In this document: positions 24,954 through 34,865 of the stretch, piece by piece
Layout of the letters: each line of letters starts with the position of its first letter
How positions within the stretch are numbered: position 1 is the stretch's first letter
NCBI RefSeq assembly: GCF_037201975.1
Contig: NZ_CP147520.1
Coordinates: 7,068,001-7,132,000 of the forward strand
Direction of reading: 5' to 3'
DNA: 64,000 nucleotides
Source: Streptomyces sp. TG1A-60
Lineage (GTDB): Bacteria; Actinomycetota; Actinomycetes; Streptomycetales; Streptomycetaceae
Program-made: the position numbers and the translations under genes
The notes under the pieces: model-generated
The model's input: only the letters and a program-made list of their open reading frames with translations
Database searches by the model: none
Told to the model about the DNA's origin: nothing

Positions 24954-25602
24954 GGCCGGGCCGCCGGGCGCGGCCCACCACGCAGTAGGAGGTGGGCAGC
25001 CGGGGCCCCTGCTCGGGCATCAGGATCTCCCGGACCGTCCCGACCTCGAACCCGGCGGCCCGGATGGCGCCGACCGGGTCGCGGCCCACATGGCAGCCGC
25101 CGAACAGCAGCGGCCACACCGTACGGTCCAGCGCCCGCTGGGCCGTACGCATCGCCCGGCCGCCGCCCCGCCCGTGCTCGAAGAACCGCAGCTCACCGCC
25201 GGGGCGCAGCACCCGCCGAATCTCGCTCAGCGAGCGCCGTACGTCCCGCACGCTGCACAGTGCCAACGACACCACCGCCGCGTCGAACGCCTCGCTCTTG
25301 ACGGGCAGCGCCTCCGCCACGCCCGGCACCACGTCCACGGGCACCTCGGCGCGCAGGGCGGCCTCCAGGGCCGACTTCCGCAGGGAGCGCTCGGGTTCGA
25401 TTGCCACCACCTCCGAGACCGTGCCCGGGAAGCGCGCGAAGTTCAGGCCGTTGCCGGCGCCGATCTCGATGACCCGCCCCGAGAGCCCGGCGAGCAGTTC
25501 GTCGCGTACGGGCCCCACCCTCGGCTCCGCCGACACGCTCAGTCGGGCGTAGAACCGGGCGAAGACGGGGTGGTGAACGGCGTCCTTGGCGGCGCGGACC
25601 AT
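24922..25602 (-). CDS. Class I SAM-dependent methyltransferase
   Basis: A 226-residue methyltransferase. SAM-binding motif I is VIEIGAGNGLNF at about residue 44, the acidic loop is VAIEPERSL, and motif post-I to III runs through AEALPVKSEAFDAAVVSLAL to LRPGGELRFFEHG. It resembles UbiE/phospholipid-type methyltransferases. The ATG at 25602 is chosen because the 31 residues upstream are not family-like and a GGAGG site precedes it. Substrate is unknown. Its end overlaps the Fic-like gene on the other strand by 32 bases. Confidence 0.9.
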   Translation of the reverse strand: MVRAAKDAVHHPVFARFYARLSVSAEPRVGPVRDELLAGLSGRVIEIGAGNGLNFARFPGTVSEVVAIEPERSLRKSALEAALRAEVPVDVVPGVAEALPVKSEAFDAAVVSLALCSVRDVRRSLSEIRRVLRPGGELRFFEHGRGGGRAMRTAQRALDRTVWPLLFGGCHVGRDPVGAIRAAGFEVGTVREILMPEQGPRLPTSYCVVGRARRPGLTDSTGATPA

Positions 25603-25767
25603 CAGGACCTCCCGAGGAGGACGGCAGATACCGCGATTGTCCCCCGGGAAGCCCCCGTTCACCCGTCGCCGCCCCGAGGAGCCGAAACGGCGCACCCGCC
25701 GCGCGGCCCTGGGGAGGAGACCGTGCGACGGGTACGGGGCGATACGGCGGGCGAGGGACCGGGCAGG

Positions 25768-26454
25768 TCAGGCGATGAAGCCCCGGACCTGCTCGTAGAC
25801 CCCCCTGTCGTTGTTCATCTCGTTGTGCGCGACACAGCCGACCTCGACGTTCGTCGCGCCGCTCAGGATCGCGGAGGTGTCCGGCGTGAGCGCGTCGTCG
25901 CAGTTCGACCAGTAGCTGGCGTACGACACACCGCCCGGGGTCTCGTCACCGGAGTTGAGCGCGGTCAGGAACGAGCTGCCGGTGTACATCTCGGCACAGG
26001 ACGTGTAGAGCCACCGGCACCAACCGGCCACGGTCGTCCCGTGGTTCACCCCGGCCGTGGAGACGAAGTCGTCGACGTAGGCCGTCCCGCCGAGGTTCTT
26101 GAGGTAGTAGCGGGAGCTGAGCGCGCCCATCGAGTGGACGACCACGTCGACCTTGGAGGCGCCCGTCGAGGCGAGCACGCTCTGGATCTTGGTCTTGAGC
26201 TGCGCGGCCGTCGTGACGTTGGACTTGCCCCAGTCGTAGGACCAGGAGTGCAGCTCGGCGGAGGTGTAGCCGTCCGCCTTGAAGTACGCGATCCAGTCGT
26301 CCCAGGTGCCGGACGAACTGCTCAGACCGTGCACGAAGACGACGGGGTCGCGGGTCGCGGCCTGAGCGGGGGTCGCGGAGAACGAGAGCGACAGAAGGAG
26401 CGTGGTGGTCACGGTCGCGAGGGCCGTGGCGATACGGCGCATGCGGCGATGCAT
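25768..26454 (-). CDS. Secreted lipase/esterase (lipase class 2, EstA/LipA type)
   Basis: A 228-residue exported hydrolase. Residues 1-32 are a signal peptide: MHRRMRRIA, a hydrophobic [13 protein letters not shown] and cleavage after AQA. The mature enzyme has [15 protein letters not shown] as the oxyanion region. The nucleophile is in [13 protein letters not shown], Asp is probably near NSGDET, and the His is in [12 protein letters not shown]. The compact size without a lid resembles Bacillus lipase A. Cys pairs (AGWCRW, YTSCAEM, WSNCDD, EVGCVA) could form disulfides outside the cell. It is divergent from the LuxR-type regulator. Confidence 0.92.
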   Translation of the reverse strand: MHRRMRRIATALATVTTTLLLSLSFSATPAQAATRDPVVFVHGLSSSSGTWDDWIAYFKADGYTSAELHSWSYDWGKSNVTTAAQLKTKIQSVLASTGASKVDVVVHSMGALSSRYYLKNLGGTAYVDDFVSTAGVNHGTTVAGWCRWLYTSCAEMYTGSSFLTALNSGDETPGGVSYASYWSNCDDALTPDTSAILSGATNVEVGCVAHNEMNNDRGVYEQVRGFIA

Positions 26455-26533
26455 GGAGCCTCCTGAAAGGGGTGGGGTTCGTCTGGAGTGTCAGGGGGGT
26501 CTACGCGCGCCGCATCGGCGAAGTCGCCGGTCT

Positions 26534-26562
26534 TTACTGGCCGGTTAACTCGCAAGTAACGT
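26534..26562 (+). promoter_or_regulatory. Candidate leaderless promoter of the LuxR-type gene
   Basis: TTACTG (26534-26539), 17 bases and TAACGT (26557-26562) precede the GTG at 26570 by 7 bases. The TTACT and AGTAA ends (26534-26538 and 26555-26559) form a loose dyad that could bind a repressor of this gene or of the divergent lipase gene. Confidence 0.4.
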
Positions 26563-26569
26563 GATGGGT

Positions 26570-28786
26570 GTGGTGACTCCGGTGAACCCCCCACACCATC
26601 CGCATCGCTCGCCACCGTCCCCCCTGCACGTGTGGTCGAGCCCGGACACAGCGTCGGCCGCCGTGCCCACGCTGTCCGAAGGCGTGCGCGTACGCCTGCT
26701 GCACGCCGCACACGGCGATCCGTGGGCCGCCGCGGAACTCGCCGCCGCCCTGACCCACCGCCAGGCCACGGGCCTCGACCCGCTCCCCGCCGAGCCCCTG
26801 ACGCTGGCCCCCGCCCTGCTGCGGGCCCACCGGCGCGACGTACGGGCCCTGCCCGACGACACCCGGTTCCTGCTGCTCCTCGCCGCCGCCGACCAGCATC
26901 CGGTCCCCACGCACGCCTACGCACGGGCCGTCACGGCGGCCCGGCTCGACACCCGCCCCCTCGACACGGCGGAGGCGGCGGGCCTCGCGCACCCCACGGC
27001 CCAGGGCGTCGTCTTCCGTGACGCGTGGACGAGGATCGCCGTGTACGAGTCCGCGTCCATGGCCGACCGGCGCGAGGCCCACCGCCTCCTTGCCGCCGTC
27101 CTGAGCGACGAGGGTGAGAGACCCGGCCGCTCCTGGCACCGGGCCGCCGCCGCCCTCGGACCCAGCCGCCGCCTCGCCGCCGAACTCCGCCTGGCGGCAC
27201 GGGTGGCACGTGCCATCGGCGGCGACCCGGCCCTGGCCTCCGCCCTCGCCGAACGCGCCGCCACGCTCACCCCCGAACCGGCCGAACGCACGCCCCTGTT
27301 CGCCCTGGCCGCCGCCGAGGCCTGGCGGTCCGGCGACGGCGACCGGGCCCGCCGCCTGGTCGCCGCCACCGACGACGACGCCCTCGGCGGCCTCCTCGCC
27401 CTCCGCGCCGGCAACGCCGCCGAAGCCTTCGACGCCCTGCTCACCGCCACGGTCCGGCACGGCGGCGACCACGCCTCGGACACGGCCGCCCATCTGCTGG
27501 CACGGGCCACCGAGGCCGCCATCTACACCGGGGACCTCCGCCGCTGCCGCGAGGCCGCCGCCGTCGCCGGCGAACTCGGCATCCTCCCGTCGAGCACCCT
27601 CGGCGCGCTCGCCGCCGCCTTCGAGGGCCGTTACGACGACGCCCGCGACGTCCTCGAAGCCACCGCCGGACGCTGCGGGCCCGGGGGTGACCCCACCCAG
27701 CTGATCCACGCCGGGATCGCCGCCCTGCTCCTCGGCGACCACACCCGCGCCTTCACCGCCACCGCCCGCGCCGCCGCCTCGGCCCGCGCCCGGGGCGAGA
27801 CCGTGACCGTGCCGCAGGCCATGGAGTTCCGGGCGTACGCCGAGTTCTGGACCGGACGTCCCAAGGCCGCCGAGGCCGCCGCCGTGGACGCCCTGCGCCT
27901 GGCGTACGCCACCGGGCAGGACAACGGGGCCTGCCATCTCCAGGCCGCGCTCGCGATGTTCGCGGCCGTGACCGGCGACGAGCAGGTCTGCCGGGAGCGC
28001 GCCGAGTCGGCCCGCGCGTACGCCCTGGAACGCGGACTCGGACTGCCCGCCGCGCTCGCCATGTTCGCCCTCGCCTTCCTCGACCTCAGCACCGGCCGCT
28101 ACGCCGCCTCGGCCGCCCGGCTGCGCGCCCTCGCCGGCTTCGGCCCCGGACACGGGCACCGGGCCATCCGGCACCTCGCCACCCCGCACTACGTCGAAGC
28201 CGCCGTCCGCACCGGCGACACCCGTGTGGCCCGCGCCGCGCACGCCGACTACGACCGCTGGGCCCGCACCGTCCGCAGCGCCGACGACCTCGCCCTCAGC
28301 GCCCGCTGCCGCGCCCTGCTCGCCACCGGGAAGGAAGCCGTCGAGCACTTCCGCACGGCTCTGGACCTGCATGCCTCCGGCACCCGCGACTTCGAACGCG
28401 CCCGCACCGAACTGCTCTTCGGCAGCGCCCTGCGCCGGCTCCGCGACCGCACCGAGGCCCGCGACCGCCTCCACAGCGCCCTGGAGGCCTTCGAGTACTT
28501 CGGCTCCCCGCACTGCGCCGTCCAGGCCCGCGCCGAACTCCGGGCCCTGGGGGAGCGCGCCGCCGTGACACCCGGCGGCGAGGACCTCGCCACCCGCCTC
28601 ACGGCCCAGCAACTCCTGATCGCCCGCATGGCCGCCGACGGTGCCACCAACCGGGAGATCGCCGCCCGCCTGCAACTCAGCCCTCGCACGATCGACCACC
28701 ATCTGCGGGGCGTGTTCTCCCGGTTGGGTATCAGGTCGAGGATCGAGTTGGTACGGCTGCTGGGGGAGGGCGATGCCCGCGGCTGA
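26570..28786 (+). CDS. Large LuxR-family regulator lacking an ATPase domain
   Basis: A 738-residue protein. The C-terminal 65 residues are a LuxR helix-turn-helix (LTAQQLLIARMAADGATNRE, then IAARLQLSPRTIDHHLRGVF). The rest is Ala-rich helical repeat sequence like the tetratricopeptide part of LAL-type regulators. No Walker A or B motif is present; the N-terminus begins where LAL proteins would be leaving their ATPase domain (LLRAHRRDVRALPDDTRFLL). It is therefore a natural or deletion-derived short form. The start is the GTG 7 bases after the -10 element; GTG 26561 and ATG 26564 are alternatives. Confidence 0.85.
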   Translation: MVTPVNPPHHPHRSPPSPLHVWSSPDTASAAVPTLSEGVRVRLLHAAHGDPWAAAELAAALTHRQATGLDPLPAEPLTLAPALLRAHRRDVRALPDDTRFLLLLAAADQHPVPTHAYARAVTAARLDTRPLDTAEAAGLAHPTAQGVVFRDAWTRIAVYESASMADRREAHRLLAAVLSDEGERPGRSWHRAAAALGPSRRLAAELRLAARVARAIGGDPALASALAERAATLTPEPAERTPLFALAAAEAWRSGDGDRARRLVAATDDDALGGLLALRAGNAAEAFDALLTATVRHGGDHASDTAAHLLARATEAAIYTGDLRRCREAAAVAGELGILPSSTLGALAAAFEGRYDDARDVLEATAGRCGPGGDPTQLIHAGIAALLLGDHTRAFTATARAAASARARGETVTVPQAMEFRAYAEFWTGRPKAAEAAAVDALRLAYATGQDNGACHLQAALAMFAAVTGDEQVCRERAESARAYALERGLGLPAALAMFALAFLDLSTGRYAASAARLRALAGFGPGHGHRAIRHLATPHYVEAAVRTGDTRVARAAHADYDRWARTVRSADDLALSARCRALLATGKEAVEHFRTALDLHASGTRDFERARTELLFGSALRRLRDRTEARDRLHSALEAFEYFGSPHCAVQARAELRALGERAAVTPGGEDLATRLTAQQLLIARMAADGATNREIAARLQLSPRTIDHHLRGVFSRLGIRSRIELVRLLGEGDARG

Positions 28787-28797
28787 CGCTGTTACCG

Positions 28798-28838
28798 CTG
28801 CGCCCACCCGTTCCGCGGGGCAGAAGGGGTGGGCGCAG
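28798..28838. terminator. Hairpin between convergent LuxR-type gene and bioD
   Basis: CTGCGCCCACCC (28798-28809) pairs exactly with GGGTGGGCGCAG (28827-28838) around a 17-base loop. It lies between two convergent genes and can act as a bidirectional terminator. Confidence 0.6.
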
Positions 28839-28870
28839 CCGGACAGCGCCGGGCGCACTGTCCGTGGGGC

Positions 28871-29608
28871 TCAGGGGCAACGGGGGAGGGCTTTCGCGAT
28901 CTCCCGCGCGGTGAAGGCCCCGGCGTCCCACGTACCACCGAGCGTCGGCGCCAGCCAGTTTCCCGCCGCCGCCCGGAAGCCAACCGGCTCCAACGCCCCC
29001 GCCCCCGCCGGCACCGCCCCCAGCAGTGGAGCCCCGGCGACCACCGGAAGGTCGGTGAGGTTGCAACGGGACGCCAGATCCGGGGCCTTCGGCCAGCTGC
29101 CGATGACGACGCCCGTCAACCGCACCCCTCGCACGGCGAGTTCACGGGCCGTCAGCTCGGTCGTGTTCAGGGTGCCCAGTCCCGCCGAGGCGACCAGCAG
29201 CACGGGAGCGCCGAGCGACCGCGCGGCGTCCGCCAGCGTGCCGCCCTCCTCGTCGAACCGTACGAGCAGCCCGCCCGCGCCCTCGACCAGCACCAGGTCG
29301 TGTTCGACGGCCAGCTTGGCCGCCGCCTCGGCGACGTCCTCGGGCCGCACCGGCGGGAGCCGGGACCGCCGGGCGGCCGTCGCGGGGGCCAACGGTTCGG
29401 GATAGCGGGCGAGTTCACGAGCCGTGGCGGCGCCCGCGAGCCGGGCCACCTCGGCCGCGTCACCACGCTCGTCCGGCCGTACACCGGTCTGCGCGGGCTT
29501 GAGGACGGCCACGGACCGGCCGGACGCGAGGGCCACCGCCGCGACGGCCGCCGTGGTGACCGTCTTGCCGACCTCCGTGCCCGTCCCCGTGATCACCAGG
29601 ACCGTCAT
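28871..29608 (-). CDS. bioD: Dethiobiotin synthetase
   Basis: A 245-residue enzyme that closes the ureido ring of biotin, using ATP and CO2 on diaminopelargonic acid. The P-loop is [11 protein letters not shown] at residues 6-16, followed by LKPAQTGV, the substrate-binding segment, and [10 protein letters not shown], the conserved Glu-Gly-Ala-Gly motif. Length is normal. The ATG at 29608 abuts the bioA stop, so it is the last gene of bioB-bioA-bioD. A hairpin follows downstream. Confidence 0.96.
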   Translation of the reverse strand: MTVLVITGTGTEVGKTVTTAAVAAVALASGRSVAVLKPAQTGVRPDERGDAAEVARLAGAATARELARYPEPLAPATAARRSRLPPVRPEDVAEAAAKLAVEHDLVLVEGAGGLLVRFDEEGGTLADAARSLGAPVLLVASAGLGTLNTTELTARELAVRGVRLTGVVIGSWPKAPDLASRCNLTDLPVVAGAPLLGAVPAGAGALEPVGFRAAAGNWLAPTLGGTWDAGAFTAREIAKALPRCP

Positions 29609-29609
29609 G

Positions 29610-30899
29610 TCATCCCTCCGTCGCCGCCGCGCGCACCGCGCGGGCGATCCGTGCCACGTCCTCGTCGCCCGTGACGTACGGCGGCATCGTGTAGACGAGA
29701 TCGCGGAACGGTCGTAGCCACACGCCCTCGCGCACGGCGGCGGAGGTGGCCGCCTCCATGTCCACCGCGTGGTCGAGCTGGACCACGCCGATGGCGCCGA
29801 GGACGCGTACGTCCTTCACCCCCGGCACGTCGCGAGCCGGTGCCAGCCCCTCCCGCAGTCCCCTCCCGATCCGCTCGACCTCCGCGAGCCAGTCCTGGCC
29901 CAGCAGCAGCTCGATCGACGCACAGGCGACGGCCGCCGCCAGTGGATTGCCCATGAAGGTGGGCCCGTGGGCCAGCACCGGCACCTCGCCCCGCGAGATG
30001 CCCTCGGCCACCCGGGCGGTGCACAGGGCAGCCGCCATGGTCATATAGCCGCCTGTCAGCGCCTTGCCGACGCACATCACGTCCGGCGTCACCGCCGCGT
30101 GGTCCGCCGCGAACAGTGCGCCCGTACGCCCGAACCCGGTGGCGATCTCGTCGAACACCAGCAGCACGTCATGCGCGTCGCACGCCTCGCGCAGCACCCG
30201 CAGATAGGCGGGGGAGTGGAACCGCATCCCGCCCGCGCCCTGCACCACCGGCTCCACGATCACGGCGGCCAGTTCGTCCGCGTGCCGCTCGATCGCCGCG
30301 CGCAGCAGCTCCGCGTAGGACTCCTCGTAGTCCGCCGGCGGCGCGTCCACGAACACCTGCCGGGGCAGGACGCCCTGCCACAGCTCGTGCATCCCGCCCT
30401 CGGGGTCGCACACCGACATCGGCTGCCAGGTGTCGCCGTGGTAGCCGCCGCGCCAGGTGAGCAGGCGCCGTTTGCCGGGGCGGCCGAGCGAACGCCAGTG
30501 CTGCAGGCACATCTTGACCGCGACCTCGACGGAGACCGACCCCGAGTCGGCGAGGAAGACATGCTCCAGACCTTCGGGCGCCATGTCGACCAGGTGTTTC
30601 GCCAGCCGCACGGCGGGCTCATGGGTGAGCCCGCCGAACATGACGTGACTCATCCGCCCCAGCTGTTCGCGCGCCGCCTCGTTGAGCACCGGGTGGTTGT
30701 AGCCGTGGATCGCCGACCACCAGGACGACATGCCGTCCACCAGCTCGCCCGAGCCGTCGGTGAGCTTCAGCCGGACCCCGCTCGCGGACTCCACGACGAG
30801 CGGTTCCCGCCGGCCGGGCATGGGCCCGTACGGATGCCACACGTGCCGCCGGTCGAGTTCCAGCAGCTCGGGCACGGTCGGGTGGGGCAGGTCAGGCAT
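29610..30899 (-). CDS. bioA: Adenosylmethionine-8-amino-7-oxononanoate aminotransferase
   Basis: A 429-residue PLP enzyme of class III. It transfers an amino group from SAM to KAPA to make diaminopelargonic acid. [10 protein letters not shown] near the N-terminus and [13 protein letters not shown] are typical of BioA. The PLP lysine is in [12 protein letters not shown], and [13 protein letters not shown] holds the conserved Asp. The start is the ATG at 30899, which overlaps the bioB end by 8 bases. The frame continues upstream through the antisense-like bioB tail, but that part is not BioA. Confidence 0.96.
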   Translation of the reverse strand: MPDLPHPTVPELLELDRRHVWHPYGPMPGRREPLVVESASGVRLKLTDGSGELVDGMSSWWSAIHGYNHPVLNEAAREQLGRMSHVMFGGLTHEPAVRLAKHLVDMAPEGLEHVFLADSGSVSVEVAVKMCLQHWRSLGRPGKRRLLTWRGGYHGDTWQPMSVCDPEGGMHELWQGVLPRQVFVDAPPADYEESYAELLRAAIERHADELAAVIVEPVVQGAGGMRFHSPAYLRVLREACDAHDVLLVFDEIATGFGRTGALFAADHAAVTPDVMCVGKALTGGYMTMAAALCTARVAEGISRGEVPVLAHGPTFMGNPLAAAVACASIELLLGQDWLAEVERIGRGLREGLAPARDVPGVKDVRVLGAIGVVQLDHAVDMEAATSAAVREGVWLRPFRDLVYTMPPYVTGDEDVARIARAVRAAATEG

Positions 30900-32100
30900 T
30901 GGGCGCGAGATCCGTTCCGGCACCCCGACGGCGTACGGAGACGAGGTCCGTACGAGCCTCTCCCGCCGGTGCCTCGGCGGGAGAACCGCACACGCCACCG
31001 CCCTCGTGAGACCCGCACCCGGCGCCCTCAGGGGACCCGCACCCGGCTGCCTCGTGAGACCCGCACCCGGCGCTCTCCCGGCCCCCGCAGCCACCGCCCC
31101 GGTGCTCCGGCAGCGTCACCCGGTCCGTGCCCTCGACCTCGAACCCGGCGTCCGCGATCATCTCCAGGTCGGCCTTGCCGGCCTGGCCCTCGCTGGTCAG
31201 ATAGTCACCGAGGAAGATCGAGTTGGCAAGGTGCAGGGCGAGCGGCTGCATCGTACGGAGATGGACCTCACGGCCGCCCGCGATCCGCACCTCGACGTCC
31301 GGACAGACGAACCGCACCATGGCCAGGATCCGCAGACAGCGCTGCGGGGTGAGGTTCCACTCCTTGGCGAGCGGGGTGCCCTCGAACGGGATCAGGAAGT
31401 TGACCGGTACCGAGTCCGGGTCCAGTTCGCGGAGGGAGAAGACCACGTCGACCAGGTCCTCGTCGCTCTCCCCCATGCCCGCGATCAGGCCGGAGCAGGC
31501 CGAGAGCCCCGCCGCGTGCGCCTTCTGGACCGTGTCGACACGGTCGGCGTACGTGTGCGTCGTCGTGATCTCGCCGTACGTCGACTCCGACGTGTTGAGG
31601 TTGTGGTTGTAGGCGTCTGCGCCCGCCTCACGCAGCCGTTCGGCCTGGCCGTCGGAGAGCAGACCGAGACAGGCGCACACCTCGACGCCCTCGTTCTGCT
31701 CCTTGATCGTCTTGATGGTGCCGGCGACCCGGTCCACGTCCCGGTCGGTCGGACCGCGCCCGGACGCCACCAGACAGACCCGCTTGGCGCCCCCGGCGAG
31801 CCCGGCCGCGGCGGCCTCGGAGGCCTGGTCGGGCTTGAGCCAGGTGTACTTGAGGATGCCGGCGGTGGAGCCGAGCCGCTGGGAGCAGTAGGAGCAGTCC
31901 TCCGGGCACAGGCCCGACTTGAGGTTGACCAGATAGTTCAGTTTCACCCGGTGGCCGAACCAGTGCCGGCGCACCTTCCCGGCCGCGGCCACCACGTCCA
32001 ACAGCTCGTCGTCGGAGGTGCCGAGGACGGCGAGCGCCTCGGCACGGCTCAGCGGCTCGCGCCGGAGCCCCTTGTCCACCAGCGTGTTCAGCAGGTCCAT
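30892..32100 (-). CDS. bioB: Biotin synthase with a Cys/His-repeat C-terminal tail
   Basis: A 402-residue radical-SAM enzyme that inserts sulfur into dethiobiotin. The iron-sulfur motif is [10 protein letters not shown] (about residues 60-69), and later conserved elements include [17 protein letters not shown] and [10 protein letters not shown]. Catalytic similarity ends near residue 330. A tail of about 70 residues follows, containing four tandem repeats of the type [16 protein letters not shown], rich in Cys, His and Gly. Such a tail could hold iron or a sulfur carrier; this is inference. The ATG at 32100 is preceded by an AGGACAGG site. It is the first gene of the operon. Confidence 0.96.
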   Translation of the reverse strand: MDLLNTLVDKGLRREPLSRAEALAVLGTSDDELLDVVAAAGKVRRHWFGHRVKLNYLVNLKSGLCPEDCSYCSQRLGSTAGILKYTWLKPDQASEAAAAGLAGGAKRVCLVASGRGPTDRDVDRVAGTIKTIKEQNEGVEVCACLGLLSDGQAERLREAGADAYNHNLNTSESTYGEITTTHTYADRVDTVQKAHAAGLSACSGLIAGMGESDEDLVDVVFSLRELDPDSVPVNFLIPFEGTPLAKEWNLTPQRCLRILAMVRFVCPDVEVRIAGGREVHLRTMQPLALHLANSIFLGDYLTSEGQAGKADLEMIADAGFEVEGTDRVTLPEHRGGGCGGRESAGCGSHEAAGCGSPEGAGCGSHEGGGVCGSPAEAPAGEARTDLVSVRRRGAGTDLAPNA

Positions 32101-32207
32101 GAGAGCCGATCCTGTCCTACGGGACCGCTCCCGGCCAAGGAGACTCCCGACAACAGAGTCGGTTCGACGTGTGGGTATCGCCACATCGTGGGCGGCCGTT
32201 CGTGCCA

Positions 32208-32231
32208 TTAGTGTCTGTGCACTGCCTACAA
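32208..32231. promoter_or_regulatory. Candidate biotin operator between bioB and bioF
   Basis: TTAGTGTCTGTGCACTGCCTACAA is an imperfect dyad centred on GTGCAC. It sits in the 239-base divergent region and would be well placed to control both directions, as BioQ or a BirA-type repressor does. I cannot match it to a known consensus. Confidence 0.3.
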
Positions 32232-32339
32232 ATCGTTGCCCACAAAGCCCTGCCCGCGAGCACTGTCCGCGAAAGCCCCCGCCGCGCTGCCCGTGACCGC
32301 TCCGACGCCGTGGGCCGCCCACACCACCCCGGAGGACCC

Positions 32340-33467
32340 ATGGCGTTCGGCTGGATCGACGAGCAGGCGTCGGCGCGCCGCCGGGCCGGGCTCGTACGGA
32401 CCCTGCGCCCCCGCCCCGCCGACTCGCCGCTCCTCGACCTCGCGAGCAACGACTACCTGGGTCTGGCCCGACACCCGGAGATCACCGAGGGAGCCGCCGG
32501 GGCGGCGCGCCGGTGGGGCGGCGGGGCCACCGGGTCCCGGCTGGTCACCGGCACCACCGAGCTCCACGGCGAGCTGGAGCGGGAACTGGCCGACTTCTGC
32601 GGCTTCGAGGCCGCCCTGGTCTTCTCCTCCGGCTACGCGGCCAACCTCGCCGCCGTCACCGCGCTCGCCCCGCACGGCTCCCTGGTCGTGTCGGACGCGG
32701 GCAACCACGCCTCCCTCATCGACGGCTGCAGGCTGGCCCGGGGCACCACCCAGGTCGTGGCCCACGCGGCCCCCGACGCCGTCCGCAAGGCGCTGAGCAC
32801 CCGCCGAGGTCCTGCCGTCGCCGTCTCCGACACGGTCTTCTCCGTGGACGGGGACGCCGCCCCGCTGACCGCACTGGCCGCCGCCTGCCGCGAGTACGGC
32901 GCCGGGCTCGTCGTCGACGACGCGCACGGCCTCGGTGTCCTGGGCGACGGCGGCCGGGGCGCGCCGCAGGCGGCCGGGCTCGCGGGCGACCCCGATGTCG
33001 TCGTGACGGTCACCCTGTCGAAGTCGCTGGGCAGCCAGGGCGGCGCGGTCCTCGGCCCGGCGCCCGTCATCGACCATCTGGTCAACGCCGCCCGTACGTT
33101 CATCTTCGACACCGGCCTCGCCCCGGCCGCGGCCGGCGCGGCCCTCGCCGCGCTCCGGCTGCTGCGCCGTGAGCCGGAGCGCGCCGCGCGGGCTCGCGAG
33201 GTGGCGAGAGAGCTGCACGCACGGCTGACGGCGTCGGGCCATGAAGCGGTGCGGCCCGACGCCGCCGTGGTGTCCGTGCGCGCACCGTCCCCCGAGCAGG
33301 CGGTGCGGTGGGCGGCGGACTGCCGGTCGGCGGGTCTCGCCGTCGGCTGCTTCCGCCCACCGTCCGTGCCCGACGGCATTTCGAGGCTGCGGCTGACCGC
33401 CCGGGCGGATCTCACCGAGGGGCAGATCGACCGAGCCGTGGGGATCATCGGCGATACGCGACCGTGA
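32340..33467 (+). CDS. bioF: 8-amino-7-oxononanoate synthase
   Basis: A 375-residue PLP enzyme of the alpha-oxoamine synthase family that condenses pimeloyl-ACP/CoA with alanine. [15 protein letters not shown] starts the fold. [31 protein letters not shown] and [12 protein letters not shown] carry the cofactor-contacting residues, and the PLP lysine is in [14 protein letters not shown]. The ATG at 32340 has GGAGGA seven bases upstream. It is divergent from bioB-bioA-bioD. No bioC, bioH or bioW is in the window, so the pimeloyl source is unknown. Confidence 0.95.
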   Translation: MAFGWIDEQASARRRAGLVRTLRPRPADSPLLDLASNDYLGLARHPEITEGAAGAARRWGGGATGSRLVTGTTELHGELERELADFCGFEAALVFSSGYAANLAAVTALAPHGSLVVSDAGNHASLIDGCRLARGTTQVVAHAAPDAVRKALSTRRGPAVAVSDTVFSVDGDAAPLTALAAACREYGAGLVVDDAHGLGVLGDGGRGAPQAAGLAGDPDVVVTVTLSKSLGSQGGAVLGPAPVIDHLVNAARTFIFDTGLAPAAAGAALAALRLLRREPERAARAREVARELHARLTASGHEAVRPDAAVVSVRAPSPEQAVRWAADCRSAGLAVGCFRPPSVPDGISRLRLTARADLTEGQIDRAVGIIGDTRP

Positions 33468-33524
33468 GTCGGCGTCCCGGCCGAGTGCCGCCGTGAGCGG
33501 ATGTGCGTGTGTTGCCGTTGGTGC

Positions 33525-33749
33525 TCATCGAAGCGTGGTGACGAATCCCTCCCAGGCCTCGGGGTCGAACAGCAGGGCGGGCCCCGCCGTGTTCTTCGAG
33601 TCGCGCACGGCCACGAGTCCGGCCCAGCGGCCGGACCCGGGGCGGGCCGTTTCGACGCAGTTGTTCATTCCGGTGCTGCGGCTGCTGCGCAGCCATCGCA
33701 CCCCGTGCAGTTCGGTACTGGTGGTCACGTTCCGAGGCAGTGCGGACAT
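33525..33749 (-). CDS. DUF397 small protein
   Basis: A 74-residue DUF397 protein, recognised by WLRSSRSTGMNNCVETA and VAVRDSKNTAGPALLFDPE followed by AWEGFV. It begins 9 bases after the XRE regulator gene and is co-transcribed with it. In Streptomyces such proteins act with WhiJ/AbaA-type XRE regulators in development and antibiotic control, probably as direct partners. It is intact and of normal length. Confidence 0.92.
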   Translation of the reverse strand: MSALPRNVTTSTELHGVRWLRSSRSTGMNNCVETARPGSGRWAGLVAVRDSKNTAGPALLFDPEAWEGFVTTLR

Positions 33750-33758
33750 GGTGCCTCC

Positions 33759-34619
33759 TTACGCGCCGGCAGCGAGCCCGGCGATGTAATCCAACGAGTC
33801 CTCGAGTGAAAGGGCGTGGACTTGAAGGGTGTTGAAGGCCTCGACATAGGCCTTGAGGTCTTCTTTCCGCTCAAGGTAGAGGCTACTCGTCAAGTGGTCG
33901 AGAACAACCACGTCAAGATCAGATGTGCTCTTAAATGAGAAGATTACGAAAGGGCCGGTGACGCCGATGTGTGCCCCGGCAGTGAACGGCAGCACCTGTA
34001 GTCGTACCTGAGGGAGTCGCGCCGCCTCGACCAGACGGCCCAGCTGCCGGGCCATGATCTCGGGACCGCCCACCTCGCGTCGTAGAACGCCCTCGTCGAG
34101 CACGGCGCTCAGCTCCATCGGCGGGTCCGCGCGCAGGACTTCCTGCCGGGCGAGCCGCACTTCCACCAGCGCGTCGAGTTTGTCGTCTTCCAAACCCTCC
34201 ACGGCGGCCCGGGTCACCGCCCGGGCGTACTCGGGAATCTGCAGGAGGCCCGGCACGACCGAGGTCTCCAACGTCCGTATCCCGCCGGCCTGCGACTCCA
34301 GGCTGATGAAGTCCCGGTACGTCGGCGGCAGTACGCCCCGGTAGGCGTGCCACCAGTTGTGCCGTCCACCACCGTCCTCAAAGCCCGCCAACGCCAGGAG
34401 CAGCTCCCGGAGCTCGCTGTCGTCGACCCCGTACGCGTCCAGGAGCCTGCGTACATCCACGGGCTTCACCCCGCTGGCGCCCGTCTCGATCCGGCTCACC
34501 TTGGACTGGTGCCAGCCGACCCGATGGGCCGCCTCGATGCTCGTCAGACCGCAGCGGGTACGCAGAACGCGTAACTCGGCACCGAGCTTGCGGCGGCGCA
34601 CAGCCGGACCGTACTGCAT
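33759..34619 (-). CDS. XRE-family regulator with DUF5753 domain (WhiJ-like)
   Basis: A 286-residue regulator. The helix-turn-helix is at about residues 12-70 (RKLGAELRVLRTRCGLTSIE, then HQSKVSRIETG). A DUF5753 domain occupies about 100-270 (VPGLLQIPEYARAV, LDEGVLRREVGG and the ILQVLPFTAG-like VRLQVLPFTAGAH). The ATG at 34619 has GGAGAACC upstream; the frame open to 35123 is antisense to the ATPase gene. It is the lead gene of XRE-DUF397, divergent from an RsbW-like ATPase gene. This three-gene set recurs many times in Streptomyces genomes. Confidence 0.93.
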   Translation of the reverse strand: MQYGPAVRRRKLGAELRVLRTRCGLTSIEAAHRVGWHQSKVSRIETGASGVKPVDVRRLLDAYGVDDSELRELLLALAGFEDGGGRHNWWHAYRGVLPPTYRDFISLESQAGGIRTLETSVVPGLLQIPEYARAVTRAAVEGLEDDKLDALVEVRLARQEVLRADPPMELSAVLDEGVLRREVGGPEIMARQLGRLVEAARLPQVRLQVLPFTAGAHIGVTGPFVIFSFKSTSDLDVVVLDHLTSSLYLERKEDLKAYVEAFNTLQVHALSLEDSLDYIAGLAAGA

Positions 34620-34865
34620 GGGTTCTCCTTCCGCTCGGCGTGCGAAGCCGGGGTGACGACAGAGGATGGACGAAGACCCCGCCCGAATACGGTCGGTCGT
34701 CGGAGAGTTCACCGCTTCGAGCGACAGATATATGCACATCCTGGTGGATCGCCACCCGTGACGGCCCAGGTAGTGGCAGTCTGGCGCGAAGCACCAGTCC
34801 GGGACCGTACTCGAACCATCCGCTCCCTGTCGGACACCGGTCCCGTGGGAAAGGGACGACTCGCC

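Noticed and set aside
24721..26466. 581-codon forward open frame
   Set aside because: Shadow of the methyltransferase and lipase genes on the other strand.
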